64,000 bases of DNA from Brugia malayi (lineage: Eukaryota; Nematoda; Chromadorea; Rhabditida; Onchocercidae), in assembly GCF_000002995.4 (NCBI RefSeq), contig NW_025062476.1, positions 4,949,001 to 5,013,000 on the forward strand. Reading direction: 5' to 3'. The notes beneath the pieces are model-generated. The model did no database searches and was not told the origin of the DNA. It saw only the letters and a program-made list of their open reading frames with translations. The translations under genes and the position numbers were made by a program. Positions within the stretch are counted from its first letter, which is position 1, and each line of letters opens with the position of its first letter. Below, one piece after another: positions 12,254 through 24,919 of the stretch.

Positions 12254-14050
12254 AATTTCTTTTCTGGAGTGAATTTTTCAATGATAAATAGTACATGTTA
12301 CGAGCAAGAGAGGACACAAAGAAGAAAATAAGAGATGGGAATAATTTAACACCTATATCAAAAATGAGAAATTCTTGTGACAGTGAATTAATCATCATCG
12401 AGCAAAATAAGCCATAAAATAATAAGCTTCAATAATGAATAAGTTGTGAAACTAAAAGTTAAGAAATACACTAAAACTGATACGAAAAACAATGAAACCT
12501 AACTACTCAACTCGAGATAAGCAAGTTTAGAAGACCCAATCCCGAGCTATCCGAAGGTCACAACATATCACGCAGCCAGTCAAATATGACAATGCTATTT
12601 CCCACTTATAAACAATTTATCACTGGGCATCTACAGTTCGGATAAAACAAAGGTAGCAGAAACGTGAAATAAATACAAAGTTCAATTAGGGAAACAGTAC
12701 TTCAGAATAGTTCAAAATATAATACGCAAGAGGGAGAAACAGGAAGAAGGCAGAAAAAAAGAACAACAGAGAAAACAAACAACATGCGAAGATTTAGTAT
12801 CGCTTCCCTCCAATATCGATCGACATTTTAGGTAAATGACTATCATATTCTACGGATGGAAGTACATAATAAAAATATTGTACAGATAAAGACAAAAAAC
12901 TTTCCTAGCTTAGATAAAGTTATTAATTTATTTATTATTTAGCAAAAATTGCTAAGATTTCAATCTTAATGATAAAATATAAATTTTTCTAGAGGAAAAA
13001 GTTAAAAAGTTCTCAAAAAAAGGAAAAGAAAAAAGATCTATCAAGGATTTAAATATCTGAGAAGCTAAGGAATATAAAAATTTTTCCTTATTAAAATCTT
13101 TTTTTTCTTCTAAATAATTTCTAGAAATATAAATCTATCAAGTGAAAAAAAAAATCAATAGTTGCTATGCTATAAAACCGAATAAAAAAGAAAGAAAAAT
13201 TATATGACAATTACAATGGTAATTAGTTGTTTCTATTGTCAAAAAAAGAAAAAAAAAACAAATAATATTGGAAACAATCAATAATATAAAAATATCAAAC
13301 AAAAGGAAAAACTACAACCAAATTTATAATTACTATGAATTAAAAGTTTTTCTTTTTTTTTTGAAAAAAGAAAATAAAATGAAAAAGAGAAAAAAATATT
13401 ACAAATCTTTAAAAGTACCATTCATTTCATAGTAAATTTAAGTACAGCAATAAGAAATGCATCACACACTATTGCAAACGCATCAAACAATTTGCTCATT
13501 TTATAGCCCATATCAAAGGTGGTATTTGAAGACTCGGACAAAACGGAATTGTTTAGTTGGTTAGATAGAAATGACTTAGTGATGTTGTTGGACTTATTTC
13601 ATTGTGAAATCAGTAATATTTACAAAAATTTGTAGTATCGCTTCGTTCCATTTCTTTTCCACTTTTTTTTTCTTTCTTTTTTTCAGTAAAATTATATGCT
13701 AAAATAATTTCTAAGAAATGAGTTGTATATTTTATCATTGTATTATTGCATTGTCAAATTTGCTAAAATTGGCTAATTTATATAAAATATATAAAGTTGA
13801 AAATATTTTAAATATCATACATTATTTGTGTGAATTAATCAGTGTCTGGAATTTTAGTCAATTTCAACGGGTTTAAACTAAAAATTTGCAGATTAAATTG
13901 AAAGTTAAACTAAAACTTTAAGGAGTTTTTTTTAGTATTTTATTCATTTATAGCTATCTGATGGTTTATGATTTTAAAATATGGCATGTTTTTGATTGAC
14001 GTAAGCCTAAGTTATGCATTGAAATTTACTTTCAGAGTAACGTTTCGAAA
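12254..14050. other. Divergent spacer between PAIP1-like gene and hars-1
   Basis: About 1.8 kb of AT-rich DNA between two divergent start codons, so it should hold both promoters. Many A and T homopolymers occur between 12.9 and 13.4 kb. No conserved open frame is seen. Confidence 0.5.
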
Positions 14051-17000
14051 ATGGAAAGCATTGATATTAATTCGGCACATGGTCTACGTGAGGAAATCAA
14101 AGCTTTAGCCAATGAAATACAAACTCTGAAAAATATGAAAGAGAATGAAGACTTGGTATTATTAAATAGTATAGTTTTTCATTGAATCATGATATTTGCA
14201 TCTTATACTGTAGCATAAATCGTAGTAATGTGAGTGTTTCGTAAGAAATTTTATTCTAGAAGACTTGGTAATGAAATGAAAAACGAAAAAACTTTAAAAT
14301 CTTAGGATTGTAAGGTATGGCAAGCAGGAAGTATTTTGATAGCTTTTTCTCGTTACAGTAACGAAAGTATATTCACACTTTTCATTAAATCGAAGATACA
14401 GATTTACATCTCTCAACTACTCTCCAAATTTTTATGAATGTGGACATCTTTGTCAGAAATAATGGAAATTTATAAATGTTTGGAACTGAATGCTAATTTT
14501 GATTGTAGATTTAATGCTACGTACTTCTATAATTTCTCTGATTTTTGAAATACATCTGTAGTTCTTAATATTTTCTAGTGAATTGTTTAATTAATTAGGA
14601 TTTTACATGGTTGAGTTTCTTAAATAGAGTGCAGAGAGAGGAGGAGAAAGGTATACTTCTGAAATTCTCAGAAATTCAAACGAAAGCATCATTTGTGTCT
14701 TATGTTTATTTTTCTCAAGCGAGAATTATTTTAAAAAATTCTAATGATTTTGCAATGTTTATGCATATTTGAAAATAAATTTTTACTCTTATTGATTTGT
14801 TGCCGAAATGATGTTCACTGATGGGTTACTGGTGTTAATTCAGCTACAGATTATCGATATCAATTTGGGAATTTGGGCGAAGGCATTGTAAACCATAATA
14901 ATAATAATAATAATATCAACTTTCTACGATTACTAGCAAAAGAAAACTTAGATCATGAAGAATTCGTTAATAATTGTGGATCTTTTGACATGAGAGAAGC
15001 TAATGCGGAAAGATAATAATTGTTGAGTAGTACGCATTCATTATTGATGTTATCTATTGTTGGTCATTGGCTGCCTTCTTGTTCAAATTTTGTCAGATTT
15101 TTTGCTATTCGAAGAAACGGATCTATCGCTGAGGTAATAAAATGAATATCAATTCGGCAACAATTCATTTTTTTTTTTTCCGAATGAAGATTTTGGTTTT
15201 TTTTTTTAAAGGTTTTGTTTTATTTCGTAATAGCAAAATGTATTGGTGAAGACAACTTGTGTGAACTAAACTGCATCCTAAAGTATGGGATGTTGTCATA
15301 TGATTTCATTTTCGAGAATTTGACCCAAAGAAATTGTCCAGAAGCTTATATAAAATATTCATTTTTATGTAGTGAGAATTTCACCATCAATAGTTTTTTA
15401 TTTTTTAGGCATAAGATTTTACAAAATTTTCTATGTACATGAAATTTAGTTTTAAAAATTTAATTACCATTTAATTTTTAATCCTTAATATGAAAGGATA
15501 TTTTTCTAGTTGATGAGTTTTTTTCTACCAAAATTTTCTTATAGATTAAAAGAAATATAGTGGCCATGGTTGAGAAGAAGCCTTTGGCGAACCATGAATC
15601 TCAAAGGAAATTTGAAATTCGATGTCCAAGGGGTATGTCTCTAAGTTTCTTATCTGAGGCATTGAAATTTTCCTTCCTCATCGCTTATTTTCAAGGATTT
15701 ATTTTCCAGGTACTCGTGATTACGGGCCTCAAGATATGACATTGCGAAGACAAGTATTAGATGTAGTTACAGAATGCTTTAGACGCCATGGTGGTGTTAC
15801 CATTGATACACCTGTGTTCGAGTTACGTGATATCTTGATGGGAAAGTATGGTGAGGAAGGTGGGAAATTAGTTTATGACTTGTCTGATCAAGGAGGTGAA
15901 CTTCTTAGTCTGCGCTACGACCTCACGGTATGTTATCAATGATATTTATAACAATTTTAAGCTGAATGATATGTTTCCATCTGTCATCATTTTATGGTTC
16001 AAAATGACGCTTTTTAATGTTTTAGAATATAGGAAGTTTTTCTTATCATCTGTAGCTGATACACTCGTCCTTAAATTAAGCAGCTGCTTTTATATTTATC
16101 CTTTTGAAGTATGAATTTAGAAAGTTGAAAAAATAAATTTTTTGCCTAGGAGTTTTTCGAAAAGTTTAGTTTCAAAAATTGACCTATGATCACTTAAATT
16201 TTTTGATTGGTGAATCTTACTTTTCATTTGATATACGGAAGAAACCTACCGCTTTAATTTTAAACTCACATTAGACTTTTAAACTCTATATATTAAAGTT
16301 ATGGTGTTTTAGGTACCCTTTGCTCGTTATCTTGCTATGAATAAAACCATTATGTATCTAAAACGGTATCATATTGGGAAAGTTTATCGAAGAGACAATC
16401 CTTCCAGAGGACGCTTTCGAGAATTTTATCAGTGTGTGAGTATTTTCATCTTTTAACTAAATTGAAGTTCCTTTTTAACTTAATTGGGAAATGTTTTAAT
16501 CAACAAAATTTGAGGATTAATAACATTAACAAATGAAAGCCTGCTGTTTTTGACTGTAAAGTTGAAGGTTTGGTAAAATAGGGAGAGGAAAACTTTGGAT
16601 TGTATGGCTACTTTGGGTTTCATCATGAGTTATTTCAAGAATTACAAAGTTTTTAAATCAAAGTATTGAAGGAACATCTTATTTTCTATGACTTTGCATT
16701 TTATCTGTTGCTGTCAATTTGTACTCAAGACTATTGTTGAAATTTTTTTCAGGATTTTGATATTGCTGGTTCTTACGACTTGATGATTCCGGAAGCCGAA
16801 TTGTTAAGAATTATTAGTGAAATACTAAATGCATTAGATGTTGGTACATTTGAAATTAAAGTAAGTGGATTGAAATCTTTAATATCATTGCTCTTAATTA
16901 TTAATCTTCGTCATATTATTGTTGTCTGAAATGCTATCTCAAATATGCTATGTATGATATTCTAAATTTTAGAATCTTGGCTTCTTTAATAGAAAAAATG

Positions 17001-17587
17001 GAATTTATGTTGAAGTTATGCACTGATTTCAATGTGCTATTGTGTTTTCAGAAGTTATATTTAGGTAAACCATAAATTACTACTTGATGGTATGTTTGCT
17101 GTTTGCGATGTACCGAAAAAGCTTTATAAAGCGGTATATTCGTCGATTGATAAATTAGACAAACTCCCGTGGGAAGATATCAAAAATGAATTGTGTAATG
17201 AGAAACATATTCATTGTGATGTAGCCAGCAAACTGGAAACATTTGTACGTTTACGAGGTTTGTTGTCTATCTTTTTCGTAATTTCAGGTTGTCTTCATAA
17301 AGCAAATGCAAAAAGAAGCTTGAAAGAGATTTTATGGAACCGAAATGCTTAGATAAAGAAACATAATTTAACAGAGGGAATTTCCATCATATTTTTTGAA
17401 GAACTATATAAAAATTTTCTATTTTGCATCTGCATATGTTTTGGCTTATCGATATTCTCTATGTAAATGTATCTACCATTCACTAATTTATTGTCACTAT
17501 TCCATTCTTTCTTTAGCTGTCTATTTATATTATGGTTTTGCGCCTCAATCTTTAATTCTTCTTTGATTTCTCAGAATAGTATAATTC

Positions 17588-17620
<33 letters not shown>

Positions 17621-18998
17621 CAGAACATAACAGCAGCTTAACAAATTTGGATTTATTAAACTGGTTTGAAAAAGATGAAACGACATCGCAAAATAATGAT
17701 ATACAAAAAGCTGTATCTGAAATGAAACAACTTTTGGAATATTGTGAGCTTTTTGGTATTCTTTCGACTATTACCATTGAACCATCATTAGCACGAGGTC
17801 TTGATTATTATACAGGAGCAATTTTTGAAGTTACTTTGAAAGGTTGGTTCTTTTTTGATTAAGTATTGATAAATAAATTTGATTTACAGCTTAATATTAT
17901 GTATATATTATTATGTATAACTTAGTTTCTATTCAAAAATTCTCCTATCACAAAGCTTTACTTTGAGGAATAACTGTAAATCAACTTAATGAAATCTGAT
18001 ATAGAGATGATATTAAATATAGGCAGTAAAACTGCAGAATGAATTTTAGACTGTTCCGAAAAGATACAAATAGAAAATGGCGATTCCGATAAAGAAACTC
18101 GAAGTACTAATATTGGATCAGTTGCTGGTGGTGGTCGTTACGATAATTTAGTATCAATGTTTTTACCAAAACATAAAGTACCTTGCGTAGGAATTTCGCT
18201 CGGAATTGAAAGGCTTTTTACGATTATGAAAGAAAAATTAAAAGTAAGTTATTAAAATGTTGGAAGAATTTCAAAAATTTAAATGTAAATGTTCAAAAAT
18301 TTTGCTAATTGGCATGTTTTTGTTGTTTAGATGGAAGATGTACGATCAAAAGATACACAAGTTCTTGTTGCTTCTGCGCAAAAGAAATTAGTAAAAGAAA
18401 GGATGAAAATTTGCCGGTTGCTTTGGGATAATAATATTAAGGTCTGTTGTTAAATAAATTTGATATTACTTCTTGTTAGTTACAGCCTACGTGTTCCATG
18501 ACTCAAGATATATAAGAACACTATGAACTACATATTTCTTTTGAAAATATTATTCATGTGTTTTTTTTTTTTTTTGAATTGTAAAAATATTTCAGGCTGA
18601 AATGGCTTTGAAGGCAAATCCGAAAATGTTAGACCAAATGCAATATTGTGAAGAGCATAAAATACCGCTAGCAATAATTGTTGGTGAGCGCGAGTTGGAA
18701 GAAGGCATATTAAAACTGAGAGATGTACCTTCTCGTATCGAACAGGTATCACTTATATTACGATTCTGTTTGATTAAGTTTCAATTTCAGTTTGAAATCG
18801 AACCTTGCCTACGTGGCATGACAACTTCGCTTTTTCATATATCAATTTAATGATCAGGATGTCACTCATGATGATGATGCTGTAAACAATATTATTTTAC
18901 GATTTTTTAATACCATTATGGAATTTGGAACATTCCAGGATATTCCTCGAGACAGTTTGGTAGAAGAGTTGAACAGGCGGTTGAAACATTTGCAATAA
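14051..18998 (+). CDS. hars-1: Histidyl-tRNA synthetase (cytosolic form)
   Basis: Class II aminoacyl-tRNA synthetase charging tRNA-His. Exons: 14051-14155, 15545-15632, 15710-15927, 16313-16435, 16753-16860, 17065-17257, 17624-17842, 18050-18243, 18331-18441, 18596-18745 and 18939-18998 (about 522 residues). Exon 1 encodes a WHEP-like helix ([17 protein letters not shown]). The core shows [25 protein letters not shown], the motif 2 region [20 protein letters not shown], the HisA-type [23 protein letters not shown], and motif 3 [12 protein letters not shown]. The anticodon-binding domain has [10 protein letters not shown] and [20 protein letters not shown]. The last exon is placed at 18939 because [10 protein letters not shown] then follows directly, as in human HARS; an in-frame acceptor at 18858 would add 27 residues. 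A second first exon at 15047-15133 is described separately. Exon 7 follows a 30-base T run. Confidence 0.96.
15047..15133 (+). CDS. hars-1: Alternative first exon of hars-1: candidate mitochondrial presequence
   Basis: An ATG at 15047 opens 29 codons ending exactly at GAG|GTAATA in phase 0, the same phase as cytosolic exon 1. It therefore splices in frame onto the exon at 15545. The peptide begins [10 protein letters not shown], has aromatic and hydrophobic residues with three arginines (FVRFF, IRR), and contains no acidic residue until the last position. These are mitochondrial targeting features. The resulting protein would be about 516 residues and would lack the WHEP-like first helix. From memory, the C. 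elegans hars-1 locus also supplies both cytosolic and mitochondrial enzymes. Targeting itself is inferred. Confidence 0.75.
17591..17620 (+). repeat. T30 tract directly before a HARS acceptor
   Basis: An uninterrupted run of 30 T runs straight into CAG at 17621-17623 and exon 7 of hars-1. It serves as polypyrimidine tract but is also a length-unstable homopolymer. Confidence 0.9.
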
Positions 18999-19000
18999 TT

Positions 19001-21500
19001 ACGAATTGATCAATTGTTTATCTTTACTCTGTTTGAAAAAATTTTCATTTTTCGGATTAGAAAAATTGATTAGCAATAGAAATTGCTCAAAATTAACCAA
19101 ATTTTGTAAGTGAATTATAAATTGAGTTGTTTCTGACTTGATTTTAAGTTTTTAGCGAACAATGTTTTTAGTTTCTGAAGTTAAATGAACTAATACTATA
19201 ATTCAGTAATCATACTTTGTTATCTTCTTTCATTGTTCTTTTCTTCCTAATATGTTTTTTTGAAGTGATAAAATAAAAATAAAATCTTCGCTTCCTACAA
19301 TATTAGTGTAATGAATAAAAAAACAGAAGCAAAAAAAGTAATACAGTATTTCACTTTCATGCAATAATGATAAATAATTGGTGAAAATGAAATGGAAAAT
19401 CTGAATGTCATCCTGTTAATCAATTTTCTCATATGAACAACTCTGAGTATATTTAGTGCGATGTATTTTTAATTCTTTACTATTCAACATTCCATGATTT
19501 ATTGTACCTATGTCAACATTATTTTCAAGTGTTTTTTTTAGTAATTTGAGTAATTGTTAACATTGATATTAAACATTAAAAAACAAAAAGAAAAAAAACC
19601 AGACAGATACCATCAGTATTTGCTTTTTTCCCTCTTCTCAATTATATCATCCTAAAATGATGAAATAACAGTTAAATATTCAGGAAAGTAGTTTTCTCTC
19701 TTTTTTTTTATAGAGGAATCGTAAAGTGGATATTATATAACAAAACTGGTTTGATAAGCCGATAGTACTATTGCATGGTGTTATTTCATATAAAATTTCC
19801 TAACTGCATCAGTAAATGCTCTAATTTAAGATAAAATTATCAATTTCTTAATAACAGTCAATTGGAATTTCTATTGTTAAAATTTTAACTTTCCTTTTTA
19901 TTATGAATTAATGCAAACATTACATTTTATAAAATCAATAATTTCATAAGCATAGTTTCAATTTTATGAATTTAATCAAAAAGTATTGAAGAAAAAAGTT
20001 CATTATTGTTAATTTTAATAATATTATCTTTTAGAATCATTTATACAGACTGCATTAGTCACACTGATTATCACTATGATTAGCGATTATGATAATTGCA
20101 CAACGAAATATTAATAAACATTTTTCAATTTGTATTATACGTCTAATCATGGATCAGTATTTTTTTTTTATTTTTCACTTTTATTTTGATCAGATATAAT
20201 AATTTCGACAGTTTGCAATAGACAGCTTTCTCTGCATATATTGCATTGTTGTCGCAATAAAATTTCGAATATTTTATATAATCTGATCGAATACTATATG
20301 ATTTCTATGGTATTTATATTATCAGTGTGTAATGATATGTGATACGACTGAAATATAATAGTTCTCTTATCATTGCTATTCGTTTAAAGGTAATTGAAAT
20401 TGTTAATTTATGATTAAAAACAATCAATCATTTAGATAATTCAAAGTGTCTTTATGTGAGAAATTATTATTATCTAATAAACTAATATAATATAACTTTC
20501 TCTTCCTCAGAATATAAATAATAGAATTTTTTTTTTAACTTTTAAATGAAAACATTCATGAGCCGATGAAAATGATAAGAAATAAAAGTATTCCCTAAAT
20601 TACAAATTATTCATTGTTGTCTTCATTCGAATCAAGGAAATCATATTTTCTCGTGAAAAATTTTCTTTTTTTTTGCTGTCGAATGAGAAATGCGAAACAA
20701 TATTGTTCATAAAAAGATATCATTAATGAAACATTTTATAAGTTAGATTGCAAAAAAAAAAAAAATTTTTTTTATTATAATGCATATTATGAACCTATGA
20801 TAACATTTTGTCATCTTGAAATTATATTTTATTAATTTTATATATTATTATTAATCTTAAAGTACAGAAATAATTTCATATAATAGATCTATTTCTAAGC
20901 ATATATAATACCAAAGACCAATCGTCCTTATGCATAAAGCGGTTTATATCAAAGAAAAATAAATAATGGAAATAATAACCAAATCTTTTTGTATGACAAT
21001 TTTTTATATCCATCAAAATGAAGGGTTAGAAATGACGATGAGAATTGATAAGAAATAAAAATATTCTCTAAAATTATTCATCAATTTATAGTTAAAGCAT
21101 ACTTATATAAATGATGGCAAAAAAAGTGTGACAAATATATTTCTTTTCATAATATATTTAGCTTTTTTTTCCTTTTTTATTTCAAACTAACGATTATAGT
21201 ACATCATAGTTTTATTTAATGTTGATAAAGAGATTTGTTTCTCTTCTAATAATTCTAGATAAAAACAAAAAAAGGAAGAAAAAACTTTTTGTTTTCCTAA
21301 TTTCTCTCCTTTTTAAAAATATATTTATTATTAAATAAGAAACATATAAAACTTATGTTAGATATAATTTATTATATAAAAACATTTCACTTTAAGTATC
21401 CATTTGCAATACATAAGATAATATAAACTATAGTTTTTCTAAATTTATCTTATCACAGTGTCCTAATATTACATTATTGATACAGCAATCAACGATTATC
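19001..21500. other. AT-rich intergenic stretch after hars-1
   Basis: AATAAA at 19272-19277, 274 bases after the HARS stop, is a likely poly(A) signal. The remaining 2.2 kb is low-complexity AT-rich sequence with poly(A) and poly(T) runs. I see no gene, RNA or repeat family in it. Confidence 0.5.
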
Positions 21501-22941
21501 ATGATAAACCACTATCGACAACTTTTCATCACTTTCATTATTTTCCATCTAGCGCCTACTGCAAACTCTTGCTCTCGTAAGTGACATTTATTTACTTAAT
21601 CAATTATTATTATTATTACACTTATAAGAGTTGATATCATATCAACTTGCTTATTTGGATAATGTCTGTCATACAACATAACACCCAGCGCTAATAGGGT
21701 AGAACAGAATATATTTATTTATTTACTATTTTTTTCTTCTTTCTTTCTTTATTTATTTTTTATTCAGCCATTTATTTTATTTATTTATATATTGAATATT
21801 TCTTTTAAAGGTAAGAGCTAAGTAAAAACTGAGACAGAACTGATAAAATAGTTATCTTGGATATTATTAAAGTTTTTAAGTATCATAGAAAAAAATAGAA
21901 AATTGATAACGAATCTACAATATTTTCAAATATAATGTTATAGTTAAATAATGAAAATAAAAAAATTGAAAAAAACTATTTTTATGATGAGATTTTCTAT
22001 GTGAATTGAGAACTTTACCCAGTTAGAGAACCAGTTTTATGTTTATCATTGTTATTGTTAGGTGTGAATTAGCAAATTTTAATTTCAGCACTGCCACAAT
22101 TTCTAAACTATAATAATTTTCACTTATTGCAATATGCCGAATGTCGAGGTGCCAAAGTATATGAAATCCAAGGTATTCAGGTAAGGCTTTCAAATTATTC
22201 GCAAATTATTATATTACTTGAAATATTAATTGTATGCAACAGTTAATTACTATATTAGATTATTTAGGAATTTTCACAGAAATATAACTTACAAAAAATA
22301 TACTTAAAATTTTTAAATTTTATCTTACAGGACAAAAAATATTTTGCTTATTGCTTGCTTTTCTTCTTCTTAGCCTAATATAATTCTAAATTATGATGAA
22401 AATTTAGTAGCCAAAAATAAATTTCTATTGTTAAGGTTAAATTAGCTTTTATTGATTTAAATCATTAAGCTTAATCCTTGTAACATATATATTTTAAATA
22501 AAAATAATTTTCGAGAAATTCTATTTACACTGTTAGCAATAACAAAAAAGAAATAAGAATATCAACAAACTATCGCTGACATTTTCGTTTGTTAATTGGA
22601 ATTATTTTCGACAGAAAATTCAAAATTTTTCCTATCAAAACAGATTACTTAATAACTTTAAAAAAATTATTATAATAAAATTATATCGTAATTCAAATAA
22701 TCCCTCTGATATCACTCTTATCAAATTAAATAATATATATTTGATACCTGATAATAGATAATCATTTATTTCAATCACATTGCAGGATATGGATCAGTGC
22801 ACACAAGCATGTCGACAATTCGGTTGTGCTGCTATCAATTTTTTCCAATTAGGAGAATTTGAATTTATGTGTGAAATTTTAGGGACGGTTATAGGTGTAA
22901 TACCAGCACAAGGTGCTGCATGTTATACTGCTACTTTTTAA
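21501..22941 (+). CDS. Small secreted PAN/Apple-like domain protein
   Basis: A 107-residue protein from three exons: 21501-21576, 22089-22180, 22786-22941 (phases agree). Residues 1-23 form a signal peptide with hydrophobic core LFITFIIFHLA. The mature part has six cysteines at 44, 61, 65, 70, 85 and 102. Their spacing (C-x16-C-x3-C-x4-C-x14-C-x16-C) and the DQCTQACRQFGCAAINF segment resemble PAN/Apple domains, which bind protein or carbohydrate in secreted nematode proteins. The domain fills nearly the whole mature chain. An AATAAA at 23209-23214 could end the transcript. The PAN call rests on cysteine pattern and the CxxxC..C-A core, not on a search; another small cysteine-rich secreted family is possible. 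Confidence 0.75.
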
Positions 22942-24919
22942 AATTACATTTCACTCTTTAACGAAAACAAATTTGTAAGAAATTATTTTGTAAAAGAAAA
23001 ATTTATCATGTGTAATGTAATGGAGTAATTATCATAAAAAATATTAATATTAAATCATTCATGTAAACAATGAAGAATTCAACGATTAAACAATATGTAA
23101 ATTAGAAATTTTACTTACTTTTTCTTTCAATAATTATACTTTTTTCAAATTTCTAATACATCCTAAAATTTTTGTTTATTAATTGAAAATGTAAAAAGTT
23201 GGAATTAAAATAAAGCAAATGGCAAATGTCAATTATTATTTGTGAATGAAAAATCTGACAAATTTAACTTTTTTTAAATTTAAAACATAATTCTTTTAAT
23301 CTGATTAATTATCTTTTTTTTTTTTTTTTTTTCACTTCTTTCTCTTACAAGAACATGAATTATTGCCATTTTTATTGACTTAACAAAATATTGTCAATCA
23401 ATGGAATGAAACGTTCTTAACATAGATTAAATAATATAAAATAATATGAAACATATATCGATATTTTAAATGAACTCTAATTGTCACATTACATCTGTTT
23501 AAACAAAATTATCATCATAAAATGCATATTAAACTAAGATTAAATGCCAAAAAAAATTGATTTGCTTATCAATTATGCTTGATTAGTTTAAGATAAATCA
23601 ACTGTTCACTTTCTCAATATTTGGATCTTTTTTATTGTCACAACAGTTGCCTATGACAGCTAATTTTTGTCATAAAATATATCATTGATCGAACATAAGA
23701 TGAAAGTTATTAATAATCAAAAGAATATTTAACCAAAAAAGAGAAAAAAAAGGAACCAACTGGAATTATTTTTCATTTAATAAAGCATACATAACATGAA
23801 ATACAAAAAAAAAAAGAAAAGAAAAAATGCGACAAAAAATGAAAAAAATAAATTTCAAGTCAAAAACAGTAAAATAAAAAGTGAAACAAAAAATTTCAAA
23901 TTTAAAAATTAATTTCCATTTTTTCTTCTTACTGTATTCCTCTCAATTAGTTGGAATTTCATTTTAATATTAATCAATAAATTGAATTATCTATCATGAA
24001 ATGAATAAATCAAATTTGCTGAAAGAATCAAAGTGAAAAAAAATTAATAATTGAAATGAAATTTCATTAGTTAACTTCATTAGTGAAGTTCCAAAACTTA
24101 TCAGTTATGATGAGTAAAATTGAAATTTTAACAATTCAAATGGAAATTTCATTTGATACTAAAAATTTGACACATTATGTTAAAATTTTTTTATGATTAA
24201 CAAAACAAATGTTTTATTTTTATTTTTTTATGATTGAAATTATGCAAAAAATTTTTTCTTTTAATAATTAAAATTACATAAAAATTATATTATCAACAAT
24301 TAGAATAAAAATTTTCAATGTTTTAATTGAAGTTAAAATTTCACAACAATTATAAATGAAAATTTGATAATCAAAAAAAGAATTTTTGAAAGTTTGAAAA
24401 CAAAAAATGACAAAAAAAAAAGATGCAAACAATATTCCAATAAAAAGTATAGGAATTATATAAATTTAAGAAAAAAGGGAAGAATTTGTTGGAATTTTGA
24501 GAAATTCAAAAAAGAATTTGCTAAAATTTTGTAAAATTAAAAAAAAAAAAAAAAAAAAAAACTTGCTAAAAATTTAAGAATTAAATCGTTAAATCTTCTC
24601 GTACTGAACGTTCCACAATGACATCTCCTCTTCCTGTCACTCACTCTTACACTGTCGCCATTGTCTCTCACATGAAATGTGGCGGAATAGTGAAATTTGA
24701 AATTTAAATAATTTGTGCTGTCTGTTTTTTATCGTTGAAATTAGTGGAACTGTCATTGTTTTTGTTGTCAGTATTACTAATTGTTGGTAATTGATTGTTG
24801 ATAACTGATAAGATACTAGTGATAAGATTTGAATCACAATTTATCATATGTTGTGTTTATCATAACCATAATACCTTTCGCATTTTAGATGTTTCAATAA
24901 ATATTTAAACTTTTTCTCA
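22942..24919. other. AT-rich spacer upstream of timeless
   Basis: About 2 kb, very A-rich, including an A run near 24541-24560. The last 350 bases are less AT-rich (24600-24680) and likely hold the timeless promoter and 5' UTR. A TTTTAG acceptor at 24882-24887 precedes the start by about 30 bases and could be a trans-splice site. Confidence 0.45.

Noticed and set aside
15215..15442. 75-codon plus-strand open frame with several Cys in the HARS intron
   Set aside because: No splice continuity with HARS phases and no family resemblance; likely chance.
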